The translations under genes and the position numbers were made by a program. Shown piece by piece: positions 7,725-16,872 of a DNA stretch of 64,000 bases (position 1 is its first letter; every line of letters starts with the position of its first letter). Source of the stretch: JACMLD01 sp044223995 (lineage in GTDB: Bacteria; Bacteroidota; Bacteroidia; Chitinophagales; Chitinophagaceae); the NCBI GenBank assembly GCA_044223995.1, contig JBGALE010000006.1, forward strand, positions 1-64,000, given 5' to 3'. The notes beneath the pieces were generated by a model that saw only the letters and a program-made list of their open reading frames with translations, had not been told where the DNA came from and did not search any database.

Positions 7725-7935
7725 TTAATTTAGATTTAGACGCCAATAATTCTTTTGCCTCGATATTTAAAATCTCAGCTACCCGGAACAAGTTTTCAAT
7801 AGATGGCTGTGCCTCATTAGTACACCACCGAGAAATCGTGGTTTCGTTCTTATTTAATTTCCCTGCAAGCCATTTGTTGGTTTTTTCGTGCTCCGCAAGG
7901 ACCACCTTTATTCTATTCCTTACTTTTTTTCCCAT
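7717..7935 (-). CDS. XRE-type HTH regulator of the methyltransferase operon
   Basis: 72 residues from the ATG at 7935; an ATG at 7956 in frame is less likely. The Cro/C1 HTH reads NKWLAGKLNKNETTISRWCTNEAQPSIENL, followed by AEILNIEAKELLAS. Controller proteins of this kind set expression of restriction-modification operons. The last eight bases overlap the methyltransferase start. The upstream region has tandem ctaat/attag motifs (about 7938-7968) that could be its operator, plus a TATTTTTGC sequence like a -7 box. Confidence 0.85.
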   Translation of the reverse strand: MGKKVRNRIKVVLAEHEKTNKWLAGKLNKNETTISRWCTNEAQPSIENLFRVAEILNIEAKELLASKSKLNG

Positions 7936-7986
7936 ATTAATTAGCAAATTAGGCAAAAATATTAGCTTTTTTCATAACCTTATCAA

Positions 7987-8015
7987 CTAAAAAAGCATTG
8001 ACTCCGGGTCAATGC
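7987..8015 (-). terminator. Rho-independent terminator of the 8-26 kb block
   Basis: Perfect 8-bp stem gcattgac/gtcaatgc with a 5-base loop (7995-8015), followed on the minus strand by a run of six to seven T. It lies about 30 bases after the stop of the ATPase gene and separates the long minus-strand operon from the HTH-methyltransferase operon. Confidence 0.88.
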
Positions 8016-8045
8016 AAACTATAAAATAATTCATTCTATTTTGTT

Positions 8046-9527
8046 TTAGAAAATATCTATTTCTCCTCCCTGATTAAACCTCCCCATCTGTACCGCTCGA
8101 CCCTTTTGAGGTACTTCGATAATCACATCCACATCATGCTGAAAGCTATTTGCTCCCCGGAATTTGCCCTCCTTGGTTGCCTGGAAGATAAATATGAAGG
8201 ATTTGGTAGGATTGGCTGCTTTTAGGCGATTTAGATCCTCTGGAGAAAGCCCCAGCTTGTTCACACTGTCCAAAAAAATGAAGTCGTATTTGGAAAGATC
8301 TTCAGGTAACCTGGAAGCCACATCCAGATTGGGGTGTTTGACATTGGTTTCATTCAGCTTGGCCTGTAAGGTCATATCCAGCCCTTCCTCTTTAGCCACA
8401 TATAACACCATACCATGATTCCGTGCCAGGTAACCGGCGAACTCAATACACAGGTATGATTTGCCCATTTTGGGTTTGCCAAAAACCATTGCTGTAAAAT
8501 TGGAGGAAGGGTCGCCAATCAAGTCAAACCACTTCCCCTTCAGACCAATGGTATCAAATTCCATGTTGGCAAAATCTATGCTGTTCATGATAACGGGTAG
8601 TTCACTAACGCCATTCAACTGCTGGCAAGCACAACCTAATATACCTTCCAATCCATTTAATTCATTCTTTTCAATAGCCAACACTTTCATTGATGGGTCA
8701 TCTATAAATGTTTCAAGGTTTTTGGTTATTTGAATAAGTTCATCCATGTACGGATCATCCGCTGGAATTTTCTTCCTATCAACCATTCGGGTGATACGTT
8801 TCAAAAGGTTGTCTGCGTTTCTCTTCATTCCTGGCTTTCCGTTCATACCGATATAGCTTTTAATAAAGTTTACAGAAGCCATTACTTTTTCTTCTTTTGT
8901 GAGAACTTTTAATGATTCAAATGTTTCCGGTTTCAGTTCGATCTTGATCTTCGCTTTCATCTCATTATGCAGCCTAATTAATTTATCCTGAATAAAAGTT
9001 ATTTGTTCCGCATAAACAGATGTCTTTCTAATTCTTTTTTCAAGAATGGCCTTTTGTAGCGAATTAATAAACCTTAGTATTTCATCTTTTGTTTTTGTCT
9101 TGCCATTCAGGTTGACGAAACGCTTGATAAAACGCAACTCCTCTGGGATTCGTTCAACCATCAACGGTTGAAATTCCTCTGGCCTTTGCTTGACTGCTTT
9201 CTTGATTTTCTTTTTAGATGAACCATCAGGATTAACGACACCTTGCTTAATCATAGCTTCCTGCATGATCTCTTTATTAGTTTGTTGCTGCTTTTCTTTT
9301 TTTTGCTGTTTGCGTTCAGCCTGTTTACTATTGTTTACAAACTCATTCAGCTTGGCAAGATAAATGTCAATTGTTTTTTTGACCGTATCGCTGGACCCAT
9401 AGGATGTCCAGCTTTCACCGTTATTTGTTGCCTTGACCAAAAATTCATGTCCCTTTTTAAAGGCTTCAGGCAGTGCAGAGAAATCAATATCATTTACTTT
9501 TTGAAAATAATTATTTGTAGCTATCAT
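8046..9527 (-). CDS. RecA/RadA-like P-loop ATPase of the virus-like block
   Basis: 493 residues. The N-terminal half (~60-290) is basic and helical, with a Lys/Gln-rich coiled coil at 66-112. The C-terminal half is a RecA-fold ATPase, with Walker A GKPKMGKS (350-357), Walker B-like YDFIFLDSVNKL, and a late strand ending with RGANSFQHDVDVIIEVPQ that matches the RadA/DnaB pattern of G..L.H.vDtVi. It probably works on DNA in replication, recombination or packaging. It is the last gene of the block, 35 bases after the giant helicase gene. It is not an FtsK/HerA-type packaging ATPase by motif. Confidence 0.7.
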   Translation of the reverse strand: MIATNNYFQKVNDIDFSALPEAFKKGHEFLVKATNNGESWTSYGSSDTVKKTIDIYLAKLNEFVNNSKQAERKQQKKEKQQQTNKEIMQEAMIKQGVVNPDGSSKKKIKKAVKQRPEEFQPLMVERIPEELRFIKRFVNLNGKTKTKDEILRFINSLQKAILEKRIRKTSVYAEQITFIQDKLIRLHNEMKAKIKIELKPETFESLKVLTKEEKVMASVNFIKSYIGMNGKPGMKRNADNLLKRITRMVDRKKIPADDPYMDELIQITKNLETFIDDPSMKVLAIEKNELNGLEGILGCACQQLNGVSELPVIMNSIDFANMEFDTIGLKGKWFDLIGDPSSNFTAMVFGKPKMGKSYLCIEFAGYLARNHGMVLYVAKEEGLDMTLQAKLNETNVKHPNLDVASRLPEDLSKYDFIFLDSVNKLGLSPEDLNRLKAANPTKSFIFIFQATKEGKFRGANSFQHDVDVIIEVPQKGRAVQMGRFNQGGEIDIF

Positions 9528-9562
9528 AGGGTTTGTTTTATTCCCCTTTAAGGGATAGTAGT

Positions 9563-12500
9563 TTAAGCGGCTAATAATTCAAGTTCAAGTGTAAGAGCTT
9601 CAGCCTCCAGTTCGAGTATTCGGATGTTATCATCATCCTCCTGTTCCGCATCTGGTAATTCAATTTTCTTTCTGTTGCTATACCGGACAGCTTCGCTTTT
9701 CAAATCTTTCAACTGTGAAGAATGAATCGTAGTGGAGCAACTATGGTTTGTTTGTAAAAATTCAACCAGCTTGTTTATATTCTTTGATGGTAATACAGCG
9801 ACCATTTTATCTGATACCTTTTCAAAATTGTTTTTCTCGACCAGCTCAAGGATTTGTTTATCGAGGTAAATGTCGCCACCTCTTGAGCGGGAAGCGGAAA
9901 TAATAAGTTTATAACCTTCTTCTATTCTAAAAATTGAAAGTCCGTTACCAGTAACAATCTGATTATTTTGTGTAAGAGATTTGATAAGAGGCAGCGCTTT
10001 CAATATAGGTACTACAACCCGGTCCTGCACCTGTTCACGGGGATTCCAGTTTTCTGGCATTAGGATACCCTTTATTGTTTTGCCATCAAGCGTTGTATAG
10101 CTGACGAGCTTGCCTTTAAAATCACTGAACGCCTGCAATAGATTACCTGTAATGATATGTCGTACCCTGCGGTCAACATTATTTTGTTTGGTATAATCTT
10201 CCCATTCCTTTATCAATTCATCCATCGAGGGTTGTTCGATGTCTGCACTTGCGCCGATGATTGCCATAATGTCCTCCGAATAAGATGCAGGGATAGCGAG
10301 ATATTTGCTGCTATTAGCAATGGCGAACCGCAGCTTTATTGCAGAAGGGGCATAAGGATTTTTCTTTTTCTTATCAATTACGAACCCGATAAATACAGAA
10401 GGCACTAACTCATTGCCGGCATTATATGTTTCAACCGGATATTTTAAATTTCTGCCCACATAGAAGAAGCCTAATATTTTTGAAAGGTATTGTTTGCGGT
10501 TTTCAAATACTTTTTTTACTTGTTCATGTTTATCTTTTTGAGCCTGCTCTAATTCCTTTGTTCGGTTGAGTATTTCTTGCCCGGCTGCCGCACTGCCGTG
10601 CTTTGCTTCAATTTTTTTAATAGCTTTTTCTTCAGGAATGTTTGCGATTAATTCTTTGTATCTGACTTCTATTTCTTCATTCTCCATTTCCAGTTGGGCA
10701 CTCTGGAATTTTATAAAATCCTCGGCAAGATCTGATTGCTGCATTTTGGCATCATGACCTTGCAGGGATTCATTGATAAGATTTTTTAGCTCTGTTTTCG
10801 TAAATGGCTTTTTCAGCACATTTGCCTTTACTGTTTCAAGCAAACTATCATCACCAAATGCACTATCACTGCCCTTTCCCATTTTGATTATTTTGGAAGA
10901 AAGGGTTTCTGTTTCCAGGTTCATCGCTTCCACTTCCAGATCATATTCGCCAACCTGTTTTAAATACTCCACATAATCATTATATCTTTCAGCAATATCA
11001 TTGTAAAAGTCCTGCTGCATTTTAGTGGAAAGCACGGCTACCCGGCCTGAGACTTTATGGGCAGCTTCTTCTAATATGGAAGTATCCTGGCTACCGCTAT
11101 CGGCTTTTGAATCTTTTAAATAGAGGGGATCATCCAACAGCTCATTGATCTCCCTATTTTCCATCAGGTAGTCACGAACTATTTTGTCTCCATACTTGTT
11201 TAAAAAATCAGGGACATCTAAAATCTTGGTAGATTGCTTTTGATTAGATGTTGTATTAGCATCAAGAGATTTTAGTTTCTTTTGCAACATCATCATTAAT
11301 CTCTTTTCCGCAGGTATGGCAGATGTTACATAATCATAGATTGGCTTTAAAATCTGACCTGTTCTGTTTATCCTTCCTCTTTTTTGTACTTCCGTATTTA
11401 TATCCAGCTCTGCCTGCAGGACGATCATTACTCTTTGCTTTACCTGGTCTTTGGGAACTTTAGCAGTAGGAATAGCATGTGCGGATGCACCGGTTGAACC
11501 GGATTGATTAATCATTAATACATCTACTTCGTTATTATTGAACTGACGGAAAGCATCATTAGTATTTATCTTCTTTCTGGATAGCACTAACCCTTTCCCG
11601 GTTTTAGTATTGAGCTGCACTTCCAGTTTCCTGCCGGTGACTTCAGCTACCGAGTAACCGGCGTCTTTTAGTTTTTGAATAATAATATCAATTGGTGAAA
11701 TCGTAATACCAGTTGAAGCGGCTTTTATCTTATTCAATATCCGGTGATATTCGGCTTGTCCTTCCATCGGCAATTCACTTACTTCAAACTTTTTAAAAAT
11801 GGGATTGCCGTCAACATCTTTTTCGGTGTAACGCAGAATGCCATCTAATCCTCTTTTCAATACTTCAGAAAAATCTGCATTAATCGTATCGCCATCACTC
11901 ACTGGCATCCCCTGTTCATTTTCCATTGTCTCGATAAAGCTGCCCATTGTTGAAGCAAATGCAATGATGGGCTTCTTTCCTTCACGTAATCGCCCGATAG
12001 CTCTTTCAGCAACGGATTCTGCTTTGAGTGAAAAAAGCATTTGATTAATCACCTGGAATACTTTGGAGAAATAAGGAAGATTATCAACTCCCGCCTGTGA
12101 AGTGCCTCCTCTGATTTCAATTTCCTTTCCTTCGGCCACTGCAATCTTATCCAACTCCTCTACTTGTTCATCTACATGGTTGGATTGAAAAGCAATAACG
12201 TCCCGAAGTATTTCTGTGATATTATCGGCGATGGCTTTATGTTCTTCCGCTTTATCATCGAGGTTGATATAGTTCACTTCCACGCCTTCAAAACTTCTTT
12301 CCCGGCGAAGCATCTGACCCTCAGCAACAAGCTGTGATGATAAAACTTCCTGCAATGCTACTCCACCTCTTGTAATAGCCTCTACTAAATCATCACGGCT
12401 CATATTACAATCAGCAATCGCAGTTTTCATGGCATAGATGGGCATATTATCCGGTCGCTTTGCAAATGTGGCTGAAAGAAATACAACGCCTCTCGTTTTA

Positions 12501-14272
12501 CCGACTACTCCCTGCAAAAAATTTCCGGTATTGGAAGAACCAGAGCTATTATGTGCTTCATCCAGAATGAAAATATTATCTTCTGCAATGGACATCAGGA
12601 ACGCAGGTTTTTCAGGTTTCTTTTCTGGCGAATTGAACTGCGAGTAAGTTCCAACAACAAAATCGTATTGCGATGGGACAATGCGGGACGTAAATATTTC
12701 CTGTTGCTCAGGATAAGAGGGAGCCTGGTAAACCACGTTGCCATCTTCATCTTTAATATCAGTTTTTGATTCCCGGCCATTGACGATAAACGGCTTTAAG
12801 TGACCTGATCCGATTGCGGCAAGGTCACGGTATATATCGGAGAATAGGTTTGCCTTCTCCGTTAGAAACATAGGTTTCAATCCCTGATTTACCGCATATC
12901 GTATCATAGCAGCGGCCACACGACCTTTGCCAATGCCAGTCTGATCGCCAATTATCATTCCCTGACTTCTTGCCTCGATATTATAGACAGCCATTGCGAC
13001 CGCATCAATCTGTTCGGCTGATAATACTTTACAGAGTGCGGCCTTAGTCGAATATTTTAACCGGTGACGAACAAAGTTGTCAATATCGCCGCCTACTTCT
13101 TCTTTTATTCTTTCGATGGCAGTCTTTGTTTCAAAGGCCATGCTATCGGGAACTTGTGTATTCAGTACAATACAAGCATCGGATGCAGGTTCGTAGGGAG
13201 CGCCAAGACCGTCAATGCCAAATAAAGTTTGCAAATCCAATGCTTCTTTTTCCAAATCGGTTATTGATTTCATAGGCATTTCGGTTTCAGTTGCATCCAT
13301 TACTCTTTCAAAGAGTTCGTCAAATGTTTTTACTTCAATATCCTTGTCAGGATTAAATACAGGCGCTGCACCAGACGGGTTTTGCTTTCTTCCATTTATT
13401 AATATCAATCGGACATCAAAGGAAGTTCCCTGGCGTGAGTATAATTTATGCCCGTCAATGTTGATTACATCCACGACATTGTGCCGGCTATACAGGTAAT
13501 TGAAGAATATTCTTTGCTTACCGGCTTGTATTCGGCCTTTATTATCCCATCGAGTGTGCCCTCCAATAATAATGGCCGCTCGACCATTGTCTTTCATACA
13601 ATCCAAAGCCCTTAGTGCCATTACATGCTCTAAGGGCTTTATCCGAAACGTGTCATACATTACGTCTGTTTCGCTGACGCCAAAAGGAGGATTGGTCAAT
13701 ACTGAATCAAACGTTTTTATGTAATCAGTAAAAGGTTTTGTAGCATCCTGTTTTAATACCCTGTAAAATGATTGTGTGTGCAGGTTTCGGTTGCGGGTAC
13801 GATCAATCTCATTTACTATAAAATTGAACGGGTTGCCTGCAATGGTCAATAACCCATTACCGGCGGAAGGCTCGAAATAATTGCTTCGCACAAATGGTTT
13901 ATGAATGCCACAAAAAACACCAGCCAGGTAAGCAATGGGTGCAGGAGTAGAATATTGTTGTAACAAAATGCTTTGTGAAGTGCGATGTGAAAGATTGACT
14001 TGTGAATTATATAGCTCTACTATATTATCAAATCTCTCCTGGATTGTTCCTTCACTATGCGCTAACCCCCTCGCTCTTTTTACTATAGCCAGCTCCGTTA
14101 GTTCCTTTACCTCTGTTTTATCTATGATACCAAAAGAGGCGGCCAATTTTTCAATTGACTTTTTTGTATGATGAACTTTTTCCTTTAGCTCCCTTTCAAC
14201 TGCGCTTACGAACTCGTTAAACCTGCTTTGCAGGTCGTTTCTTTTTTTAGGGTTATTGGAGTTTGCAGCCAT
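9563..14272 (-). CDS. Methylase/strawberry-notch helicase fusion (DarB-like)
   Basis: 1569 residues. An N-terminal N6-type methylase domain has the SAM motif FEPSAGNGLL (133-142) and catalytic NPPF (194-197). A strawberry-notch type SF2 helicase follows, with Walker A GDQTGIGKG (442-450), DEAH (571-574) and SATF. The C-terminal helicase half holds QSGSTGASAH and QKRGRINRTGQ (about 935-1000). The tail is coiled coil (~1100-1290) plus an extra C-terminal domain. Similar fusions occur in phages and plasmids; P1 DarB is one, carried in the virion to protect injected DNA from type I restriction. A protective or DNA-processing role for the element is inferred. Confidence 0.82.
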   Translation of the reverse strand: MAANSNNPKKRNDLQSRFNEFVSAVERELKEKVHHTKKSIEKLAASFGIIDKTEVKELTELAIVKRARGLAHSEGTIQERFDNIVELYNSQVNLSHRTSQSILLQQYSTPAPIAYLAGVFCGIHKPFVRSNYFEPSAGNGLLTIAGNPFNFIVNEIDRTRNRNLHTQSFYRVLKQDATKPFTDYIKTFDSVLTNPPFGVSETDVMYDTFRIKPLEHVMALRALDCMKDNGRAAIIIGGHTRWDNKGRIQAGKQRIFFNYLYSRHNVVDVINIDGHKLYSRQGTSFDVRLILINGRKQNPSGAAPVFNPDKDIEVKTFDELFERVMDATETEMPMKSITDLEKEALDLQTLFGIDGLGAPYEPASDACIVLNTQVPDSMAFETKTAIERIKEEVGGDIDNFVRHRLKYSTKAALCKVLSAEQIDAVAMAVYNIEARSQGMIIGDQTGIGKGRVAAAMIRYAVNQGLKPMFLTEKANLFSDIYRDLAAIGSGHLKPFIVNGRESKTDIKDEDGNVVYQAPSYPEQQEIFTSRIVPSQYDFVVGTYSQFNSPEKKPEKPAFLMSIAEDNIFILDEAHNSSGSSNTGNFLQGVVGKTRGVVFLSATFAKRPDNMPIYAMKTAIADCNMSRDDLVEAITRGGVALQEVLSSQLVAEGQMLRRERSFEGVEVNYINLDDKAEEHKAIADNITEILRDVIAFQSNHVDEQVEELDKIAVAEGKEIEIRGGTSQAGVDNLPYFSKVFQVINQMLFSLKAESVAERAIGRLREGKKPIIAFASTMGSFIETMENEQGMPVSDGDTINADFSEVLKRGLDGILRYTEKDVDGNPIFKKFEVSELPMEGQAEYHRILNKIKAASTGITISPIDIIIQKLKDAGYSVAEVTGRKLEVQLNTKTGKGLVLSRKKINTNDAFRQFNNNEVDVLMINQSGSTGASAHAIPTAKVPKDQVKQRVMIVLQAELDINTEVQKRGRINRTGQILKPIYDYVTSAIPAEKRLMMMLQKKLKSLDANTTSNQKQSTKILDVPDFLNKYGDKIVRDYLMENREINELLDDPLYLKDSKADSGSQDTSILEEAAHKVSGRVAVLSTKMQQDFYNDIAERYNDYVEYLKQVGEYDLEVEAMNLETETLSSKIIKMGKGSDSAFGDDSLLETVKANVLKKPFTKTELKNLINESLQGHDAKMQQSDLAEDFIKFQSAQLEMENEEIEVRYKELIANIPEEKAIKKIEAKHGSAAAGQEILNRTKELEQAQKDKHEQVKKVFENRKQYLSKILGFFYVGRNLKYPVETYNAGNELVPSVFIGFVIDKKKKNPYAPSAIKLRFAIANSSKYLAIPASYSEDIMAIIGASADIEQPSMDELIKEWEDYTKQNNVDRRVRHIITGNLLQAFSDFKGKLVSYTTLDGKTIKGILMPENWNPREQVQDRVVVPILKALPLIKSLTQNNQIVTGNGLSIFRIEEGYKLIISASRSRGGDIYLDKQILELVEKNNFEKVSDKMVAVLPSKNINKLVEFLQTNHSCSTTIHSSQLKDLKSEAVRYSNRKKIELPDAEQEDDDNIRILELEAEALTLELELLAA

Positions 14273-14278
14273 AATAGT

Positions 14279-14539
14279 TTATCGTGATGGTGGTGTATCT
14301 TCAAATACTGTCATCAGACTATTAAGCCATATAGCTAAATCAGTAGCATCTGTAGTTACGGGATCGGTAACATTGTTTTGACGAATAAAAATGCTTCCCA
14401 TACAATTCCCGGTGCTGATTTTGATAACATAGTCTCCTATGACGGCAATCGCTTTAATGGCTGATTTTTCCAAAGAAAACTCTTTACTCCCTGCCAGGAA
14501 TTTAATATTCCCACCGTCATTTGAAATTCGGTAGTTCAT
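14279..14539 (-). CDS. Small beta-rich protein, tandem paralogue 3 of 3
   Basis: 86 residues, family unknown to me. It shares with the next two genes the frame xYxixxxgxxixfxxxxxxFxlxKSxIkxixvigdxVikiSTGNCMGsI, then a D-rich loop and an amphipathic C-terminal helix (DLAIWLNSLMTVFED). It looks like a compact beta-sandwich or barrel with a conserved Cys-Met-Gly turn. It sits six bases after its sister gene and six before the helicase gene. A repeated small protein beside structural candidates suggests a multi-copy particle or baseplate component, but that is inference. Confidence 0.65.
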   Translation of the reverse strand: MNYRISNDGGNIKFLAGSKEFSLEKSAIKAIAVIGDYVIKISTGNCMGSIFIRQNNVTDPVTTDATDLAIWLNSLMTVFEDTPPSR

Positions 14540-14544
14540 AATTC

Positions 14545-14808
14545 TTATTCATGCGGCCCCGCAGGAAATTCAATAGTTATCAACCAATAGCTGATTTGAT
14601 TTAATAAATCGGAGGCAGAATAGATTTCGGGTGAAGTGACATTTTGATAAGGAATAGAAACATTTCCCATGCAACACCCTGTATTCAATCTTACTACATC
14701 GCCGTTTAAAATAGCAACTTTAGTAATGGAGCTTTTCATAACAAAAACACTTTTTCCATCTTTGGCAATTGTTATACTCGCCCCGTTATTATATAGTTGG
14801 TATCCCAT
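14545..14808 (-). CDS. Small beta-rich protein, tandem paralogue 2 of 3
   Basis: 87 residues. Same fold pattern as its neighbours, with KSSITKVAILNGDVVRLNTG followed by CCMGNVSIPYQNVT, so here the conserved NCMG is CCMG. The C-terminal part (DLLNQISYWLITIEF) is an amphipathic helix. It differs from the other two over most positions, so the duplication is old and all copies have been kept, which argues that each has its own role. Function unknown. Confidence 0.65.
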   Translation of the reverse strand: MGYQLYNNGASITIAKDGKSVFVMKSSITKVAILNGDVVRLNTGCCMGNVSIPYQNVTSPEIYSASDLLNQISYWLITIEFPAGPHE

Positions 14809-14825
14809 ATTTGGTAATACTGTTA

Positions 14826-15089
14826 TTATGCTCCGGTGTCTGGAGGTAAAAGATTCAGCGTGATCATATAATTCATGTAATTCATCAACTGTTCAGCAGT
14901 TGCGTTCGGCGGATAACTAACATCCTTAACATGAAATGAAATCCCTCCCATACAATTCCCTGTGCTGATTTTTATTGTATCATTGCCGATTACCGTGATC
15001 TTTTTTACCGAACTTTTCACCAACAAGAACTCCAGTCCGTCTTTCACGAACTTAAAACTCAGCCAATGATCGTAAATCTCGTAACTCAT
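14826..15089 (-). CDS. Small beta-rich protein, tandem paralogue 1 of 3
   Basis: 87 residues. The first and most upstream of the three related genes, with LLVKSSVKKITVIGNDTIKI then STGNCMGGISFHVKDVSYPP and a helical tail (AEQLMNYMNYMITLNLLPP). Its ATG overlaps the stop of a 58-residue membrane protein gene by four bases. No signal or membrane segment. Function unknown; context as for its sisters. Confidence 0.65.
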   Translation of the reverse strand: MSYEIYDHWLSFKFVKDGLEFLLVKSSVKKITVIGNDTIKISTGNCMGGISFHVKDVSYPPNATAEQLMNYMNYMITLNLLPPDTGA

Positions 15090-15262
15090 GCTTTCTTATT
15101 GTCTTTGGTTACTGCTTCCGCTATACCTTCACCAATCAGCGAACCAACAAAACCTCCAAACATTACATAGGGCACAACATCTTTCTCTGAGTTCCTGGCA
15201 TACCAATAAGTAAGCAAGGAGAAAAATAAAGTAGATGCTGAGACGATTGTTTTTTCCTTCAT
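15086..15262 (-). CDS. 58-residue membrane protein
   Basis: ATG at 15262 and stop at 15086-15088, overlapping the next gene by four bases and following the previous stop by two. It reads MKEKTIVSASTLFFSLLTYW, then a second hydrophobic, Gly-rich segment (PYVMFGGFVGSLIGEGIAEA), and a charged end. The tight packing on both sides makes it a real gene. Two short membrane spans fit a holin-like or particle-membrane protein; neither can be proved. Confidence 0.6.
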   Translation of the reverse strand: MKEKTIVSASTLFFSLLTYWYARNSEKDVVPYVMFGGFVGSLIGEGIAEAVTKDNKKA

Positions 15263-15264
15263 AG

Positions 15265-15972
15265 TTAATGATGAATTAGATAATTGGCTGTAAACCCTGA
15301 TAGTACCGTAACGCCGATAGCAAAGAGCTTGCTTCTCAATTTTTGTCGCTTGAATTGCTTTCGCAATTGCTTGTTTTCATTCATGAGTGTCTCTTGCTGC
15401 ATCAACGATCTGTCAAACAGGACTTTCAAGTCCTGGTGAAGCCTGATTTTGACTTCTATAATTGAATCTTTACCTGCTAAAAGGCTATCCTGCTTAGTGA
15501 TCTGCGATTCATATAAGCTATCCTTTATCGCATTCTCTTCCAAGTACGCACCTACTTCATTTACGAGTGTGTCACAGGGAGATAATCCGGTATCAGTAAT
15601 GATTGCCGGGTTTACTTTATGCAAAAGTTCTTTGGCCGGATAACCTTTTTCCTGAAAATTAGTGGGGTCAATTATTTTTTTAATATTATTTTCTCTCTGC
15701 TTAGTTTTTGATTTAATGGCTGCAAGCTGATCTTTCGTTGATTTGAGTTCCTGCCGGAGTTGTTCATTTTTATTTTCCAGTTCTGTAATCTTTGCCTGGT
15801 AGCTTGCTTCGTTTACATCTGCTTCTTTTTTTAGCTCTGCGGGTTGAACGGTTTTTTCATGGGTGATACCAGGCTCATTGCTGTAATCCCTGAAAAGAAA
15901 GGAAAGGCACAATCCGGTAACAAAACCGATCAATAGCAGGCCAATAGAAGTTTTGAAGTTAAAAGTTATCAT
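15265..15972 (-). CDS. Coiled-coil protein with N- and C-terminal membrane segments
   Basis: 235 residues. One N-terminal membrane span (7-28, SIGLLLIGFVTGLCLSFLF), a long heptad coiled coil (about 55-105), a central region with one Cys pair (SPCDTL), a second helical region (150-212), and a hydrophobic C-terminal segment (LFAIGVTVLSGFTANYLI). The topology, an exported or spanning rod fixed at both ends, resembles phage spanins and gp-like tethers linking membranes. It lies just after the small membrane protein 15989-16204. Family not recognised. Confidence 0.6.
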   Translation of the reverse strand: MITFNFKTSIGLLLIGFVTGLCLSFLFRDYSNEPGITHEKTVQPAELKKEADVNEASYQAKITELENKNEQLRQELKSTKDQLAAIKSKTKQRENNIKKIIDPTNFQEKGYPAKELLHKVNPAIITDTGLSPCDTLVNEVGAYLEENAIKDSLYESQITKQDSLLAGKDSIIEVKIRLHQDLKVLFDRSLMQQETLMNENKQLRKQFKRQKLRSKLFAIGVTVLSGFTANYLIHH

Positions 15973-15988
15973 AGTGTAGATTTAGTTT

Positions 15989-16204
15989 TCAGGAATTGGT
16001 TTTCTTTTCAATTGAATAGCCAAAGCAACCGGCTCCCACCAGGCTCACAAAAGAGTAGAACATGAACTCCGGTACTGCCAGCCGGAAGAATTGCTGCGAC
16101 ACCCAGCTCACAACAATGACAAGGATAAATAAGGCAATTGCCAGCTCACGAAGGCTGAACTCGCCGTTCTTATCTTTAAAAAGTTGTTGAAGAAAGTGTT
16201 TCAT
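15989..16204 (-). CDS. Small two-span membrane protein, holin-like
   Basis: 71 residues. A charged N-terminus (FLQQLFKDKNGEFSLRELA) is followed by two hydrophobic spans (about 21-40 and 46-65) and a short Lys-rich end. Size, topology and position next to wall hydrolases fit a holin. Its start overlaps the end of the YkuD-like gene by four bases (16201-16204). A structural membrane protein is the alternative. Confidence 0.5.
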   Translation of the reverse strand: MKHFLQQLFKDKNGEFSLRELAIALFILVIVVSWVSQQFFRLAVPEFMFYSFVSLVGAGCFGYSIEKKTNS

Positions 16205-16872
16205 TGGGTAATAAGTTTATAGGTGATAAATGCTGTACTTAGTCCTGCGCCGATACCAGTAAGCGCAATAACAATCTTCCTTTTTTGCTCTCTTTCAATA
16301 GCTCTTTTATCAATCAGGGTATAAGTGAAGTTGTTGCCATAAAGCTGTTTGTGTTTTTCACAGAGCTGCATGAAAAGATTAAAGTCATTGATATTGGCAA
16401 ATACCTGGCAACCGGCTGAATAATTATCCACTGTCTTAGTTGTTCCATTTACCGAAGCATGATGAATGTTTACGCCGAACATTCCGGTTTCTTTTCTGCC
16501 ATTATAAAAATCAAGTATGGCGTTGCGGTCGTAGTCTCTTAACACAGTTATTGGTTTACGTTGAACGAGCGCATAATATTTTCCTCTGTGTAGTCCGATC
16601 TGATAGACTCCAATGTATTGCCCTTGCATTAGAATTGCTGTGCCTTGTGGGTTCATTGGGTTTTCCAGCCAGTAGGTCCCCGGATCAGTGGTAGCGGGAA
16701 AAATATAGTGTATCCACTGGTTAGCATTATTTTTAAAGAACACATGAATTTCATCATCAAAGCGGTTGGGTATAGTGCTGTCTGCCCGTATGCCTACGAT
16801 ATTCAGTTCATAAGGCCGGGAATAGGTTTCATAAATTTTTGCTTTGAGTACGCCTACTATTGCAGCTAACAT
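16201..16872 (-). CDS. YkuD-like (SxGC) cell-wall enzyme candidate with C-terminal membrane anchor
   Basis: 223 residues. A beta-rich body contains NIHHASVNG (H137/H138) and, some 15 residues on, YSAGCQVF with C155. That is the spacing and order of the catalytic His and SxGC Cys of L,D-transpeptidases, although the flanking consensus is weak. The C-terminus has one membrane span (KIVIALTGIGAGLSTAFITY). It would act on peptidoglycan cross-bridges outside the membrane. Overlaps one base with the amidase gene upstream. A non-enzymatic relative is possible. Confidence 0.5.
   Translation of the reverse strand: MLAAIVGVLKAKIYETYSRPYELNIVGIRADSTIPNRFDDEIHVFFKNNANQWIHYIFPATTDPGTYWLENPMNPQGTAILMQGQYIGVYQIGLHRGKYYALVQRKPITVLRDYDRNAILDFYNGRKETGMFGVNIHHASVNGTTKTVDNYSAGCQVFANINDFNLFMQLCEKHKQLYGNNFTYTLIDKRAIEREQKRKIVIALTGIGAGLSTAFITYKLITQ

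Noticed and set aside
16440..16869. Plus-strand frames opposite the wall-enzyme genes
   Set aside because: Shadow frames of well-supported minus-strand genes with amino-acid make-up unlike real proteins.
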